DNA from: Beroe ovata
Taxonomy: Eukaryota; Ctenophora; Nuda; Beroida; Beroidae
Direction of reading: 5' to 3'
Assembly: GCA_946803715.1 (NCBI GenBank)
Contig: CAMPET010000128.1
Coordinates: 16,229 to 35,670, forward strand
Length of the DNA stretch: 19,442 bases
The position numbers were made by a program, and so were the translations under genes. Under the pieces are notes generated by a model that was not told the DNA's origin, ran no database searches, and saw only the letters and a program-made list of their open reading frames with translations. Positions 18,901 through 19,442 of this stretch are shown in pieces; within the stretch, counting starts at the first letter, position 1; each line of letters starts with the position of its first letter.

Positions 18901-19360
18901 GAAGGACGGACAGCCCATGCCAGGAGAAGACGAGGACCTCCATGCCCTGATATCGGCCCCTACTGAGCAGGGCCTACATAACGCTATCAAGAAGGTACCA
19001 CTGATCTTGTCATTAATGGGCTGGTATAAGTTCATATTACATGTATAAGTTCATGTATAAGTTCATATAACATGTATAAGTTCATGGTCTCAGTTTGCTA
19101 GTTTCACGGATTTGACCGACTAAGTTAATCCGTACAACTATTGGAAGGAAGTCATCTCTAGGTTGACAGTCGCCCTTTTCTTCATGAAAATCGGTATTAA
19201 CACCATCTCTATTTCGCAGATAACATCCATCATTAACGACGCTATCCAATCGCCCGACAACACAAACGAGCTGAAGAAGTTACAGATGAGGGAGCTGGCC
19301 CTACTGAACGGAACTCTGAGAGACGAGGACCTCTTGAAATGCAGGAACTGCGGCGCTCTG
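15906..19360 (+). CDS. SF1: Splicing factor 1 (branchpoint-binding protein), 5' nine coding exons (partial)
   Basis: Plus-strand exons: 15906-16005, 16103-16222, 16327-16444, 16527-16828, 17046-17112, 17650-17799, 18505-18650, 18870-18994, 19220-19360. This gives 423 in-phase codons, continuing off the right edge. The start has a strong Kozak context (AGGATGG) directly after an in-frame TAA, and ATGANTTPLG matches the SF1 N-terminus. Domains: Pro/Gln-rich segment; RS/RD-rich region (about residues 80-143); U2AF ligand motif KKKRKSRW (Trp184), which binds the U2AF65 UHM; IPGMPVTLPPNLTDEQQ; SPSPEP (from 237), the phosphorylated SPSP hairpin; KH domain with VNFMGLLIGPRGNSLKKLEEE (GPRG at 314-317) and KGSVKEGKGRKDG; QUA2 helix LKKLQMRELALLNGTLRD; first zinc-knuckle residues CRNCGAL. 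SF1 recognises the intron branch point with U2AF in the nuclear E complex. The RS domain is absent from human SF1 but is known in fly and worm SF1. Confidence 0.95.
17113..17649. other. SF1 intron with E-box hairpin and telomere-like repeat
   Basis: A 537-bp intron. It has a CpG-rich start with three CACGTG motifs in 33 bp (17175-17180, 17188-17193, 17202-17207); the first two form an ATCACGTG/CACGTGAT hairpin (17173-17195). Three copies of TAACCC (17463-17480) match the metazoan telomere repeat. No gene. Confidence 0.6.
17800..18504. other. SF1 intron, longest in the gene (705 bp)
   Basis: No gene or exon is visible. It contains the second copy of the GAATACCCAA-type dispersed repeat (18283-18332). 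The acceptor tract CACTTCCGCCCCAG precedes the KH exon. Confidence 0.5.
18691..18740. repeat. CA-rich microsatellite in SF1 intron
   Basis: An imperfect (CA)n run with CG and TA interruptions, ending in an (AC)n tract, in the intron inside the KH-coding region. Confidence 0.9.
19024..19085. repeat. GTATAAGTTCAT tandem repeat in SF1 intron
   Basis: Four copies of GTATAAGTTCAT with short variable spacers (ATTAC, ATAAC) between exons 18870-18994 and 19220-19360. Confidence 0.9.
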
Positions 19361-19375
19361 GTAAGATTGTTAATG

Positions 19376-19377
<2 letters not shown>

Positions 19378-19442
<65 letters not shown>
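19378..19442. repeat. (TTG)n microsatellite at the right window edge
   Basis: At least 21 perfect TTG units begin 17 nt after the SF1 splice donor GTAAG (19361) and run off the window. The next SF1 exon, expected to finish the zinc knuckle, lies beyond. Confidence 0.98.

Overview
The window is draft nuclear DNA from an animal, probably an invertebrate. The genes are split by GT-AG introns of about 100-700 bp. The protein set is animal-like: MGRN1/RNF157 E3 ligase, DCAF6-type WD protein, astacin protease, TM9SF4, and SF1 with an N-terminal RS domain. There is a eukaryotic tRNA-Ser with A and B boxes, and the non-coding DNA is rich in minisatellites and small inverted-repeat elements. I cannot assign a phylum from sequence alone. 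Five single N positions (3505, 9987, 11392, 14085, 14359) look like assembly gaps. At least three of them disturb gene structure or duplicate sequence.

Layout, left to right. (1) 1-959, minus: the 5' part of an MGRN1/RNF157-like ubiquitin ligase; its RING domain lies beyond the left edge. (2) 1281-5968, minus: a complete seven-exon DCAF6-like WD-repeat gene, a predicted CUL4-DDB1 substrate receptor. Its largest intron holds an apparently intronless astacin metalloprotease gene on the plus strand (3128-4614), whose N-terminal part is about 25 pentapeptide repeats. (3) 6579-12544, minus: a TM9SF4-like nonaspanin. Fourteen coding exons are recognised, and one or more are missing at the N at 9987. 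Its introns hold a tRNA-Ser(AGA) gene (plus), an 11-bp minisatellite, an inverted-repeat element filled with a second 11-bp repeat, and a haplotype-type duplication around the N at 11392. (4) 12545-15905: a 3.4-kb spacer with no recognisable gene, but with at least two copies of a small transposon with 9-bp target duplications and one longer inverted-repeat element. (5) 15906-19360 and beyond, plus: the first nine coding exons of splicing factor 1 (SF1/branchpoint-binding protein), through the RS region, U2AF ligand motif, SPSP hairpin, KH-QUA2 domain and the start of the zinc knuckle.

The genes look like unrelated housekeeping neighbours plus one secreted protease, not a co-regulated system. 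I see no operon-like module, CRISPR array, virus or biosynthetic cluster. The items most worth a second look are the repeat-bearing astacin nested antisense in DCAF6, a four-cysteine insertion in the MGRN1 domain, and the small inverted-repeat elements. Exon boundaries come from reading splice sites and codon phase by hand. All internal exon joins reported for the four multi-exon genes are phase-consistent, except across the gap in TM9SF4.
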